The position numbers were made by a program, and so were the translations under genes. DNA of 64,000 nt from JBJYIN01 sp046237015 (lineage in GTDB: Bacteria; Pseudomonadota; Gammaproteobacteria; Enterobacterales; Enterobacteriaceae): the NCBI RefSeq assembly GCF_046237015.1, contig NZ_JBJYIN010000016.1, positions 44,474-108,473 on the forward strand. The letters run 5' to 3'. Each line of letters opens with the position of its first letter. Positions within the stretch are counted from its first letter, which is position 1. Below, in pieces: positions 18,854 through 27,132 of the stretch. Under the pieces are notes generated by a model, which was not told where the DNA came from, did not search any database, and saw only the letters and a list, made by a program, of their open reading frames with translations.

Positions 18854-18950
18854 AATTGTGTTATGCCCTGATGTGAATCGAGCGTTGCTGCATCAAGCGG
18901 TGACGAGAAACAATGTCCGTTTGGGGACAACAAAACTAAGGTGAGTATCG

Positions 18951-20204
18951 GTGAGTAAGGCGCAAGGATTAAAGCAGGAACTTGGGGTGATTCAAGGGAT
19001 AGGGCTGCTTTCCACATCATTACTGGGCACTGGCGTATTTGCCGTACCGGCTTTGGCAGCTCAACTGGCTCAGCAAGATAGTTTGTGGGCATGGCCGTTA
19101 CTTATCCTGTTTGTTTTTCCTATCGCGATTGGGTTTGCTGCATTAGGCCAACATTTTCCTAATGCGGGTGGTGCCGCGCATTTTGTTCATATGGCGTTTG
19201 GCCCGCGGCTTGCTCGTGTGACCAGTTGGTTGTTCCTCTCTGTTATCCCATTGGGGTTGCCAGCCGCATTACAAATCGCCGCAGGTTTCTGGCAGGCGGC
19301 ATTAGGTTGGGGTGAACTGGGGTTGCTGATGGTTCAACTTCTGACGCTGGGGGGCATTTGGGTGCTTGGGTTACGCAGCGCGGGGTCGAGTGCCAATATC
19401 CAAATTGTGATTGCATTGTTAGTTGTCGGTCTGGTGGTCGCTATCTGGTGGCAAGGTGATATTGCACCGGCGGATATTCCGTGGCCGACGATCAGCGAAC
19501 TGTCATGGTCGAATACCTTTAGCGCATTAGCGGTGATGTTTTGGTGTTTTGTCGGGTTGGAAGCGTTTGCCCATATGGCGACGGAGTTTCGGACACCGGA
19601 GCGTGATTTTCCTCGTGCTTTGCTGATTGGCATGTTAATGGCTGGCGCAGTTTACTGGGGCTGTACCGTCGCGGTGTTACGTTTTAACGCCTATGGCGAG
19701 GGCATGGCGGCAACGGCCTCTTTGCCGGGAGTTGTCGTGCAGTTGTTTGGTGAACATGCACTGTGGATTGCCTGCATGGTCGGTTATCTGGCCTGTTTCG
19801 CCAGCGTAAATATCTATACCCATGGTTTTGCCCGACTGGTGTGGTCACAGGCACCGGAAGGGAGTGCGTTGGCGAAATTATCAGCTGGACAGGCACCGGT
19901 GAATGCCTTATCGATTGTGGTGGTCTGTTGCCTGATTTGCAGTCTGCTGATTTATTGGTTGAGACTACCGTTAGAGACATTGATTGTGTATGCCAATGGT
20001 ATTTTTGTGCTGGTTTATCTGCTGTGTATGCTGGCGGGTTGGCGTTTACTGAAAGGGCAAGCCAAAATCATGGCTTCAATAGGCTGCGTGTTGTGCTGTG
20101 GGCTGCTCGTGATGATTGGTTGGAAATCGCTGTATGCGTTGATGATGTTGGCGCTGTTGTGGGCGTTTTTGCCTCGCAGAAAAACCGAACTGCTCTCCCA
20201 TTAG
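18951..20204 (+). CDS. yjeH: Methionine/branched-chain amino acid exporter YjeH
   Basis: APC-superfamily inner-membrane exporter of 417 residues (E. coli 418), reported to expel methionine and branched-chain amino acids. The N-terminal GIGLLSTSLLGTGVFAVPALA is the family signature, and about twelve hydrophobic helices follow to the basic tail PRRKTELLSH. The start is GTG at 18951 behind AAGGTGA. It stands alone between two terminators. Confidence 0.92.
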   Translation: MSKAQGLKQELGVIQGIGLLSTSLLGTGVFAVPALAAQLAQQDSLWAWPLLILFVFPIAIGFAALGQHFPNAGGAAHFVHMAFGPRLARVTSWLFLSVIPLGLPAALQIAAGFWQAALGWGELGLLMVQLLTLGGIWVLGLRSAGSSANIQIVIALLVVGLVVAIWWQGDIAPADIPWPTISELSWSNTFSALAVMFWCFVGLEAFAHMATEFRTPERDFPRALLIGMLMAGAVYWGCTVAVLRFNAYGEGMAATASLPGVVVQLFGEHALWIACMVGYLACFASVNIYTHGFARLVWSQAPEGSALAKLSAGQAPVNALSIVVVCCLICSLLIYWLRLPLETLIVYANGIFVLVYLLCMLAGWRLLKGQAKIMASIGCVLCCGLLVMIGWKSLYALMMLALLWAFLPRRKTELLSH

Positions 20205-20213
20205 TATTTTATT

Positions 20214-20245
20214 AAACGGTACCATCCCAGATGGTGGCACCGTTT
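20214..20245. terminator. Terminator between yjeH and ubiK
   Basis: AAACGGT...ACCGTTT stem with inner ACCATC / GATGGT pairing, in the 49-bp convergent gap. Confidence 0.8.
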
Positions 20246-20253
20246 AATCACGG

Positions 20254-20538
20254 CTAGTCGTTATCCGGTGTAACGGCCTTTTTTTCTGCGGTGGCTGACA
20301 ATTTGTCCTCTAGTTCACCCAACCGTTGTTCCAACTGAGCGATTTTTTCGCGAGTGCGCAGCAATACCTGAGTTTGAATATCGAACTCTTCGCGATTGAC
20401 GAGATCCAACCGGGTAAATTGGGCCTGTAGCACCTGTCGGATTTTTTTCTCCATATCATCGCCCAATTCCCGGATACCTTTTGGCATGGACTCATGCACT
20501 TGGCGGGCAATTTGCTCAATTTTCTTCGGGTCAATCAT
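20254..20538 (-). CDS. ubiK: Ubiquinone biosynthesis accessory factor UbiK
   Basis: Small protein of 94 residues (formerly YqiC) that helps the aerobic ubiquinone-synthesis complex by working with UbiJ at the membrane. The N-terminal MIDPKKIEQIARQVHESMP is nearly identical to E. coli. Residues about 55-80 form a coiled coil (LRTREKIAQLEQRLGELEDKL). Single-gene unit, divergent from the ribB riboswitch region. Confidence 0.93.
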   Translation of the reverse strand: MIDPKKIEQIARQVHESMPKGIRELGDDMEKKIRQVLQAQFTRLDLVNREEFDIQTQVLLRTREKIAQLEQRLGELEDKLSATAEKKAVTPDND

Positions 20539-20713
20539 GGCGTTTTCCTGAAATGTTATGTCAGATGATCATGTTGGTAAGTGTAATGCTAGTCGAGTGT
20601 TGGATAAACTAAAACATCATTTTTGTGCTGTATCGCATTGTCGTTTTACCGTCACATTTCCTGTTCCTAATCAATTGCTCTGCTACTTCATTAGCGCTAT
20701 AGTTACCTCGCTT

Positions 20714-20905
20714 ATTCTCAGGGCGGGGTGTAATTCCCCACCGGCGGTAAACCAGTTGTATACGTTGTTGTACGCACGTATATGGATTGGAAGCCCGCGA
20801 GCGCTCATTGTCTGATTTGCTGGTAAACGGTATTTCAACATGAGGTCAGCAGATCCGGTGTAATTCCGGGGCCGACGGTTAAAGTCCGGATGGGAGAGAG
20901 TAACG
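20714..20905 (+). ncRNA. FMN riboswitch (RFN element)
   Basis: Classic RFN features are present: CAGGGCGGGGTG near the 5' end, ATTCCCCACCGGCGGTAA, the long variable stem around 20760-20840, GGTCAGCAGATCCGGTG, ATTCCGGGGCCGACGG, and the closing AGTCCGGATGGGAGAGAGTAA. It lies 130 bp upstream of ribB. FMN binding is expected to lower ribB expression through the terminator that follows and possibly translation. Confidence 0.96.
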
Positions 20906-20944
20906 GTATCTGTCGGGTATGAATGCCCGCTCGCGTTATTTTTG
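20901..20944 (+). terminator. Riboswitch expression-platform terminator
   Basis: TAACG (20901-20905) can pair with CGTTA (20934-20938), enclosing a CGGG / CCCG inner stem, and TTTTT follows. The 5' arm overlaps the end of the aptamer, so aptamer folding and terminator folding are linked. Confidence 0.6.
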
Positions 20945-21034
20945 TTAACTATTACTATGCAACCAGTGGTAATGGTTACTCCTCAAGCTCGCCCTGATTC
21001 TGGTAATCCATAAATACATTGAGGTTTTTTTACC

Positions 21035-21688
21035 ATGAATCAGACATTACTTTCTGAATTTGGCAATCCTACAGAACGTGTCGAACGTGCGCTTGACGCA
21101 TTGCGTCAAGGTCGTGGTGTATTAGTGTTGGACGACGAAGATCGTGAAAATGAGGGTGACCTGATTTTTGCGGCCGAAAATATGACCGTGGAACAAATGG
21201 CGCTGACGATTCGCCATGGTAGCGGCATTGTTTGTCTGTGTCTGACCGAAGAACGCCGCCAGCAACTTGAGCTCCCCATGATGGTAGAGCATAACTCCAG
21301 CCCTTATCAGACGGGTTTTACGATTTCCATTGAAGCGGTAGAAGGCGTAACGACGGGGGTTTCTGCGGCCGATCGTATTACAACGATCCGTGCGGCGATT
21401 GCGGATGACGCGCGTCCGAGCGATCTGAATCATCCGGGGCACGTTTTCCCACTACGTGCGCGTCCTGGCGGCGTGTTAACTCGTGGCGGACATACTGAAG
21501 CTTCGGTTGATCTGGCTACGCTGGCAGGATTAAAACCAGCGGGTGTATTGTGTGAATTGACGAACGATGATGGCTCTATGGCCCATGCACCAGAAGTGGT
21601 GGCGTTCGCCAGACAACACAATATGACCGTGTTGACCATCGAGGATTTGGTGGCTTATCGTCGGGCAGCGGAACACAAAACCGCTTGA
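21035..21688 (+). CDS. ribB: 3,4-dihydroxy-2-butanone-4-phosphate synthase (RibB)
   Basis: Riboflavin biosynthesis enzyme of 217 residues, the same length as in E. coli. It converts ribulose 5-phosphate to the four-carbon unit of riboflavin. The metal/acid loop DDEDRENEGDL lies at about residues 33-43, and the ligand histidine in GGHTEASVDL near 150. Controlled by the FMN riboswitch upstream. Confidence 0.98.
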   Translation: MNQTLLSEFGNPTERVERALDALRQGRGVLVLDDEDRENEGDLIFAAENMTVEQMALTIRHGSGIVCLCLTEERRQQLELPMMVEHNSSPYQTGFTISIEAVEGVTTGVSAADRITTIRAAIADDARPSDLNHPGHVFPLRARPGGVLTRGGHTEASVDLATLAGLKPAGVLCELTNDDGSMAHAPEVVAFARQHNMTVLTIEDLVAYRRAAEHKTA

Positions 21689-21710
21689 TGCGTTTTTCCT
21701 GACGTGAAAA

Positions 21711-21733
21711 AAGGGGCGAATATTTCGCCCCTT
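21711..21733. terminator. Terminator between ribB and tehB
   Basis: AAGGGGCGAA / TTCGCCCCTT with loop TAT and A/T runs on both sides, convergent genes. Confidence 0.9.
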
Positions 21734-21751
21734 TGTCGTGTTATGGCGTTT

Positions 21752-22618
21752 CTATTTTTTCCTCGCCAACATCGTGGCGAAGCGCAGTTTAATACGGTTA
21801 CCGTTAACATCCGTTTTATGTAACTGACCGATATCTTCGTTGTATTTAAGAATTTCCCAACCGTCATAGTAGTTTTTCAGTTCATTCTCTTTGAATGTGA
21901 AAGAGAACGGCATCGGGCATGGATAATCCTCGGTCGACATCGCCGCGATAATCAGGTTGTAACCGCCGCTGTTTGTGCGTTCCTGCATATTTTTAATAAT
22001 ATGTGGGATGCGTTCGCGCTCCAGAAACATCAGCACCACGGTTGAGAGAATGAAATCGTATTGCTCTTTGATCTCAGCCAAATTGATATTATAGACACCC
22101 GCACGAATCCTCGTGAGGGCTTCACTGCTAATGATGTCATTCAGCGAGGCGATACTCTGTTCATTCTTATCACAGGCTGTAACGTCAAACCCCCGCAGGT
22201 TGAGATATAGTGAATTACGTCCGCCACCACAACCTAAATCCAGCGTTTTACCGGGATTGATATGCTGCATTGCCTCAATGACTTCGGAATGTGTACGCGT
22301 TAACCCGTATTTTTTGTGGTAAAAATCCTCTGGTTTACAGAAAAAGCTTAACTGACACTCGATATCGTCAGAAAAAGAGACAATACGGTGCCATGCCTGC
22401 GGTGCGACAAAGGGAGGCTGATTTTGCTCCGAAAAATAGAATGTCTCCTGAACGTCGCCTTCTTCGCTCAGCATTGCAAAAGTCATTTCACCGCGCAGTA
22501 CGGTCAATTTGGCCCAGGTGCCTTCAGCCGTGTTGTGTTTTTCTTGAAACGCAGCGGGTAATGTTTGGCTATTCCACTGCGGCATCTTTTTATAACAAAT
22601 GAGATCGTGCATCTTCAC
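21752..22618 (-). CDS. tehB: Tellurite-resistance methyltransferase TehB, long form
   Basis: SAM-dependent methyltransferase of 288 residues. It has the long architecture known from Haemophilus: an N-terminal cupin-like DUF1971 domain (about 1-90) ahead of the TehB methyltransferase. E. coli TehB is shorter (197) and lacks that domain. The SAM motif LDLGCGGGRNSLYL lies near residues 125-138. It probably methylates tellurite or selenium oxyanions. tehA is not adjacent. A second start, ATG at codon 3, is equally possible. Confidence 0.88.
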   Translation of the reverse strand: MKMHDLICYKKMPQWNSQTLPAAFQEKHNTAEGTWAKLTVLRGEMTFAMLSEEGDVQETFYFSEQNQPPFVAPQAWHRIVSFSDDIECQLSFFCKPEDFYHKKYGLTRTHSEVIEAMQHINPGKTLDLGCGGGRNSLYLNLRGFDVTACDKNEQSIASLNDIISSEALTRIRAGVYNINLAEIKEQYDFILSTVVLMFLERERIPHIIKNMQERTNSGGYNLIIAAMSTEDYPCPMPFSFTFKENELKNYYDGWEILKYNEDIGQLHKTDVNGNRIKLRFATMLARKK

Positions 22619-22726
22619 CTCGGTCTGGAAACGTCATGTTCGTATTCTATAAATCGTTGTTCAGGCTGACTAGTAAAAGTGTATTTAAAATGCATTATTT
22701 AATGATCAAGTCATTTAACCCGATTT

Positions 22727-23851
22727 TTATAACTGCCTGAGTAACGGAAAAGCCTCTTTCATGCGGTCGCCACCGACCACAAATGCCCGTAATCTCTGCC
22801 GATCGTCTAGTGCTCGGGCAACCATGCCTTGCTCATCCCACTCCTGTTGCCAGCGTAGCCCTTCAAGCAGGGTATTGCCCGCTAATTGTAAAGGAAATAA
22901 TGGCGTTTTGATTTTAACCAGCATCGGCGGTAGTGTCAGACTATCGGAGGCGCCAAGCAGGTTTTTTGCGAGCGTTAGCGCGCTGAGTTGAATCGGTTGA
23001 AGAAAAGGCAGCAATCTCCCATTTATTTCTGCGCAATCGCCTAATGCATAGATGTGAGGAGCGGAGGTGCATAGCTGCGCATCGGTTTGGATACCTTTTT
23101 GCACGTTTATTCCCGCCGCGCTGGCAAGCTGGGTATTGGCTCGTAAACCGACAGCAGAAATCACTTCGTCGATGTTTATTCTACGGTTATCTGAAAACGT
23201 TGCCTGTACACCCGTGGTAGTACGCTCAAGCTGCTGTAATGACGTATTCAGCATCAGTGAAATACCTTGCTGTGTCAGCGTGTATTGCAAGCGAGCGCTA
23301 ACTTCTGGTGGCATCAATGTGGGCAAAATACTGCTGGCACAATCGACCAATGTCACTTGTTTACCCGCGCGGCTAAAATCCATCGCCAGCTCGGTGCCGA
23401 TAAGTCCAGCACCTAGCAATAACACCCGATTAGCCTGTTGTAACCGGTTTTCATTGTCCCGATATTCTTGCTGGCTATTAAGCGTCAGCATTAATTCATG
23501 ACCGGGAATGGGCGGAATGCTGGCACTGGCACCTGTCGCGAAAACCAACTTATGGTAGTCGTGGTGCTGTGCGCCACACAGCACCTGTCGGGCAGAACGA
23601 TTAACTGATGTCACGCAGGTATTTGCCAGTAGCGTTATCCGATTCTCTTCCGCAAACGCGGCGGCGCTCATTCTGGTCAGATCGTCAGCGCGTTGTTGCA
23701 TGCTCATGACATGGCTTAAATCCGGCTTGTTATAGTCATCGCCACTATCGGCGGTGATCAGTTTGATCGGACAGTGCGCATCAAGCTTACGCAACTGTCT
23801 GATAAGTTGGCGAGCCGCGAATCCTGCACCAATAATGACGATATCTTTCAT
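22727..23851 (-). CDS. norW: NorW flavorubredoxin reductase
   Basis: NADH-dependent FAD enzyme of 374 residues that reduces the rubredoxin domain of NorV. The FAD motif IGAGFAARQL is at residues 6-15, the NADH motif LLGAGLIGTELA near 145, and the second FAD motif YALGDCAEI near 270. It starts 10 bp after the norV stop, so it is co-transcribed from the norV promoter. Confidence 0.95.
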   Translation of the reverse strand: MKDIVIIGAGFAARQLIRQLRKLDAHCPIKLITADSGDDYNKPDLSHVMSMQQRADDLTRMSAAAFAEENRITLLANTCVTSVNRSARQVLCGAQHHDYHKLVFATGASASIPPIPGHELMLTLNSQQEYRDNENRLQQANRVLLLGAGLIGTELAMDFSRAGKQVTLVDCASSILPTLMPPEVSARLQYTLTQQGISLMLNTSLQQLERTTTGVQATFSDNRRINIDEVISAVGLRANTQLASAAGINVQKGIQTDAQLCTSAPHIYALGDCAEINGRLLPFLQPIQLSALTLAKNLLGASDSLTLPPMLVKIKTPLFPLQLAGNTLLEGLRWQQEWDEQGMVARALDDRQRLRAFVVGGDRMKEAFPLLRQL

Positions 23852-23861
23852 GGTTGCCGCC

Positions 23862-25382
23862 TCATTTCACCGGGTTGAACACGTCTTTCCCTAAGCCACA
23901 TTCAGGGCAGAGAAACGTGTCTGGTACTTGTTCCCAAGGGGTATTGGGCGCGACGTCCTGCATCGGTTCGCCGATAGCCGGATCGTAAATCCACTGGCAA
24001 ACGCTGCATTGCATACAGGTGCCTTCATTCTGTTGTGGTGCTGCCACTTCACTGCATCCACAGGCGGTTTCTGTTGTTGTGGATACAGGTTCGAGGGATG
24101 TCTGAACCACCGGAGAGACAGACACGCTCTGCTGTGTGGACGCGGTCGCAGCCTGACGATGACGAGTGGGGGCCTCATTCAACGGATGCAGTGCCCATTG
24201 GCGAGCAATTTCACGACCGTGTTCACGGCAAATCGCCAGTGCCGAGCCATCTGGACGCCATTTGGTTTTTAGCGCCAGCGTGGTCTCAAAACCCGCATCC
24301 ATCAGTCGAGTCTGTATGCGATCGACAGCGCCGCCATTCCAACCATAGCTGCCGAATGCGGAAGCTTTTTTATTTTGGAAACGTAATCCGGTGATTTCTT
24401 CCAGCATGGCCGCCACTTTCGGCATCATCACGTTATTCATGGTGGATGAGCCAACCAGTACGCCTTTGGAACGGAACACCTGTGTCAGAATTTCATTTTT
24501 ATCATGGCGAGAAACGTTGTAGATCTTCACCGCGACGGCAGGATCGACATCGTTAATCCCCTGTGCGATGGCATCGGCCATCATACGGGTATTGTTGGAC
24601 ATCGTATCGTAGAACAATGTGATACGGTCTTCCTGGTAGCTGTCGGCCCATTTCAGGTACAGGTGAATAATTTGCGCGGGATCGTCACGCCAGACGACGC
24701 CATGGGACGTCGCGACCATAGAAAGCGGTAGATTAAACCCCAGCACTTCATGAATTTTGGCCGTTACCAGACGACTGAATGGCGTCAGAATATTGGCAAA
24801 ATAACGCTGACATTGCTCAAACAGTTCGGTTTGATCTACTTCGTCATTAAACAAGTGTTCATCGCAGTAATGTTGACCAAAGGCGTCATTGCTGAATAAA
24901 ACGGCGTCTTCTGTCATATAGGTCATCATGCTGTCTGGCCAGTGCAACATGGGGGTTTCGATAAAAATCAGCTGTTTGCCGTTACCGATGTCGAGAGTGT
25001 CGCCCGTTTTCACCGTGCGGAAGTTCCATTCCGGGTGATGGTGGTGACCGGTGATGGAGTCAATGGCGTTGTGAGTACAATAGATCGGCGTATTGGGAAT
25101 GCGAGCCATCAATTCACTCAGTGCGCCAGCGTGATCCTCTTCTGCGTGATTGATCACGATATAATCAATACTATTTAGATCGACTTCCGCCATCAGATTC
25201 TGAACAAACTCTCGGCTGAATTTATGATCGACGGTATCAATCAGTACGGTCTTCTCTTCGCGGATCAGGTAACTGTTATAGCTGCTCCCTTTTAGGGTCT
25301 TGTATTCTGTGCCGTGAAAATCCCGAACTTCCCAATCGCGCTGACCTACCCAGTGAATATTGTTCTTAACGTGAATCGCCAT
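23862..25382 (-). CDS. norV: NorV flavorubredoxin, nitric oxide reductase
   Basis: Anaerobic NO reductase of 506 residues (start ATG at 25382, MAIHVKNNIHW as in E. coli). The beta-lactamase-like diiron domain carries His79, Glu81, Asp83 and His84 in HAEEDH. The flavodoxin domain (about 254-393) starts with TLFYDTMSNNTRMMADAIA. After a Thr/Ser/Gln-rich linker, the C-terminal rubredoxin has CSVC and CPEC. The linker is longer than I would expect and includes a CGC motif (ETACGCSEVA). Confidence 0.96.
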   Translation of the reverse strand: MAIHVKNNIHWVGQRDWEVRDFHGTEYKTLKGSSYNSYLIREEKTVLIDTVDHKFSREFVQNLMAEVDLNSIDYIVINHAEEDHAGALSELMARIPNTPIYCTHNAIDSITGHHHHPEWNFRTVKTGDTLDIGNGKQLIFIETPMLHWPDSMMTYMTEDAVLFSNDAFGQHYCDEHLFNDEVDQTELFEQCQRYFANILTPFSRLVTAKIHEVLGFNLPLSMVATSHGVVWRDDPAQIIHLYLKWADSYQEDRITLFYDTMSNNTRMMADAIAQGINDVDPAVAVKIYNVSRHDKNEILTQVFRSKGVLVGSSTMNNVMMPKVAAMLEEITGLRFQNKKASAFGSYGWNGGAVDRIQTRLMDAGFETTLALKTKWRPDGSALAICREHGREIARQWALHPLNEAPTRHRQAATASTQQSVSVSPVVQTSLEPVSTTTETACGCSEVAAPQQNEGTCMQCSVCQWIYDPAIGEPMQDVAPNTPWEQVPDTFLCPECGLGKDVFNPVK

Positions 25383-25426
25383 ATTCTGAAACCTCAATCA
25401 TGTTTAATCAAATATGCTGTAGAGAT

Positions 25427-25442
25427 TGCAGAAACTGTGCCA
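25427..25442 (-). promoter_or_regulatory. Sigma54 promoter of norVW
   Basis: On the minus strand, TGGCACAGTTTCTGCA matches the -24 GG and -12 GC elements with correct spacing, 45 bp before norV. AT-rich sequence between it and the NorR sites may bind IHF. Confidence 0.85.
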
Positions 25443-25485
25443 ATTATTATCTTATTGATTTTAAATAATATTAAAATTACCTATT

Positions 25486-25541
25486 GTTAAAATGACACTG
25501 TTTGAGTAATGTCTTAATGACACAGACTCTGTCATTAGGAC
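25486..25541. promoter_or_regulatory. Three NorR enhancer sites
   Basis: GT-N7-AC elements at 25486-25496, 25511-25521 and 25531-25541. This is the three-site arrangement known for the E. coli norR-norVW intergenic region. The last ends just before the norR start codon, which suits norR autoregulation. Confidence 0.85.
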
Positions 25542-25546
25542 ACAAC

Positions 25547-27085
25547 ATGACGTTATCCATCAACGCACTGGCGCAGATCGCCATAGAATTACAAATGGGG
25601 ATCTCTAATCAGGACCGTTTTCAGCAGTTGATCAACAGCTTGCGGCAATTGCTGCGTTGCGATGCGTCGGCGCTGTTGCGTTATGAGAACCAGTTATTTC
25701 GCCCGCTGGCAATCGATGGATTGGCATCCGATGTATTGGGACGTCGCTTCCTGCTATCGGAGCATCCCCGACTGGAGGCTATTGCACGCGCGGGGGATGT
25801 GGTGCGCTTTCCAGCGGATAGCCAGCTTCCCGATCCTTATGATGGACTTATCCCAAGTCAGGAAGAACTCAAAGTGCATGCCTGCGTCGGCCTGCCGTTG
25901 TTTGCCAATCAAAACCTTATCGGTGCTTTGACCGTCGATGGTATGGACCCGTTCCAGTTTGATCATTTCAGTGATGAAGAATTGCGATTGGTCGGGGCGA
26001 TGGCGGCGGCAGCGCTTAGCAATGCGCTATTAATGGAGCGTCTGGAACGCCAATTACCTGCGCCAGTGCGTGGTGATAGTGTGGCAACAACCGAAACGGT
26101 TGACGAAATTATCGGCTTATCTGAACCGATGCAACGGTTGAAGAAGGAAGTGGATATTGTCGCAGGCTCCGATCTGAATGTGCTGATTATGGGAGAGACC
26201 GGTGTGGGAAAAGAGCTGGTGGCTCGGGCATTGCACCGAGGTTCCAGCCGTGCGGGTCATCCACTGGTTTACCTAAACTGTGCGGCATTGCCGGAGTCTG
26301 TCGCGGAAAGCGAGCTGTTTGGGCATGTCAAAGGCGCGTTTACTGGTGCGATCCATCATCGTACTGGCAAGTTTGAAATGGCTGATAACGGTACGTTGTT
26401 CCTTGATGAGATTGGCGAATTGTCACTGACGCTACAGGCAAAGTTGCTGCGTGTATTGCAGTACGGTGATTTGCAGCGAGTCGGTGACGACAGTAGCCTA
26501 AAAGTGGATGTCAGAGTGTTGGCGGCGACCAACCGCGATCTACGACAGGCCGTGTTGGATGGCGCTTTTCGTGCCGATCTCTTTCATCGTTTAAGTGTTT
26601 TCCCGCTTTCTGTTCCGCCATTGCGCGAACGTCGTCAGGATATTGCATTGTTGGTTGGGTTCTTCTGTGAACGCAGCCGTGCTCAGTTGGCGTTGAATCG
26701 TCTGGCGTTGACGAAAGAAGCGATAGCGTTGCTGGAACAGTATGACTGGCCTGGTAATGTGCGAGAACTGGAACATGCTATTTATCGTGCCACCGTGTTG
26801 GCTCGGGCGGGGCAAGAAACGGGGGAGATTTTATTACGATCAGAACATTTCAACCTCGATATGCCCACTCAATCCGTTCGTCCTACGATTGATTCATTGG
26901 TGACTGAATCCGCTCCATCTTATGGGGTTAGCGGTGGGTTGCGAGCAGCAACTGATGCATATCAACGTCAGATAATTCAACAGGCTTTGGTGAGATATCA
27001 AGGTAACTGGTCTTCATGCGCAAGAGCATTGGAGATGGATAGTGGGAATTTGCATCGTCTGGCGAAACGATTGGGACTGAAATAA
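25547..27085 (+). CDS. norR: NorR, NO-responsive sigma54 activator
   Basis: Enhancer-binding regulator of 512 residues. The start is ATG 25547 (MTLSINALAQIAIELQ), aligned with E. coli NorR; the frame's earlier ATG at 25502 would run through two operator sites. GAF domain about 1-180 (non-haem iron NO sensor), AAA+ domain about 190-425 with Walker A GETGVGKE and the sigma54 loop GAFTGA, and a C-terminal Fis-type helix-turn-helix ending LHRLAKRLGLK. It activates the divergent norVW operon. Confidence 0.96.
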   Translation: MTLSINALAQIAIELQMGISNQDRFQQLINSLRQLLRCDASALLRYENQLFRPLAIDGLASDVLGRRFLLSEHPRLEAIARAGDVVRFPADSQLPDPYDGLIPSQEELKVHACVGLPLFANQNLIGALTVDGMDPFQFDHFSDEELRLVGAMAAAALSNALLMERLERQLPAPVRGDSVATTETVDEIIGLSEPMQRLKKEVDIVAGSDLNVLIMGETGVGKELVARALHRGSSRAGHPLVYLNCAALPESVAESELFGHVKGAFTGAIHHRTGKFEMADNGTLFLDEIGELSLTLQAKLLRVLQYGDLQRVGDDSSLKVDVRVLAATNRDLRQAVLDGAFRADLFHRLSVFPLSVPPLRERRQDIALLVGFFCERSRAQLALNRLALTKEAIALLEQYDWPGNVRELEHAIYRATVLARAGQETGEILLRSEHFNLDMPTQSVRPTIDSLVTESAPSYGVSGGLRAATDAYQRQIIQQALVRYQGNWSSCARALEMDSGNLHRLAKRLGLK

Positions 27086-27087
27086 AT

Positions 27088-27111
27088 AACTCCCCCAGAT
27101 GGGGGAGTTTA
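27088..27111. terminator. Terminator between norR and fumarase gene
   Basis: AACTCCCCCA / TGGGGGAGTT, ten perfect pairs with a 2-base centre, between convergent genes. Confidence 0.85.
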
Positions 27112-27132
27112 GGCAGGCTTGTCAGTAACGTG

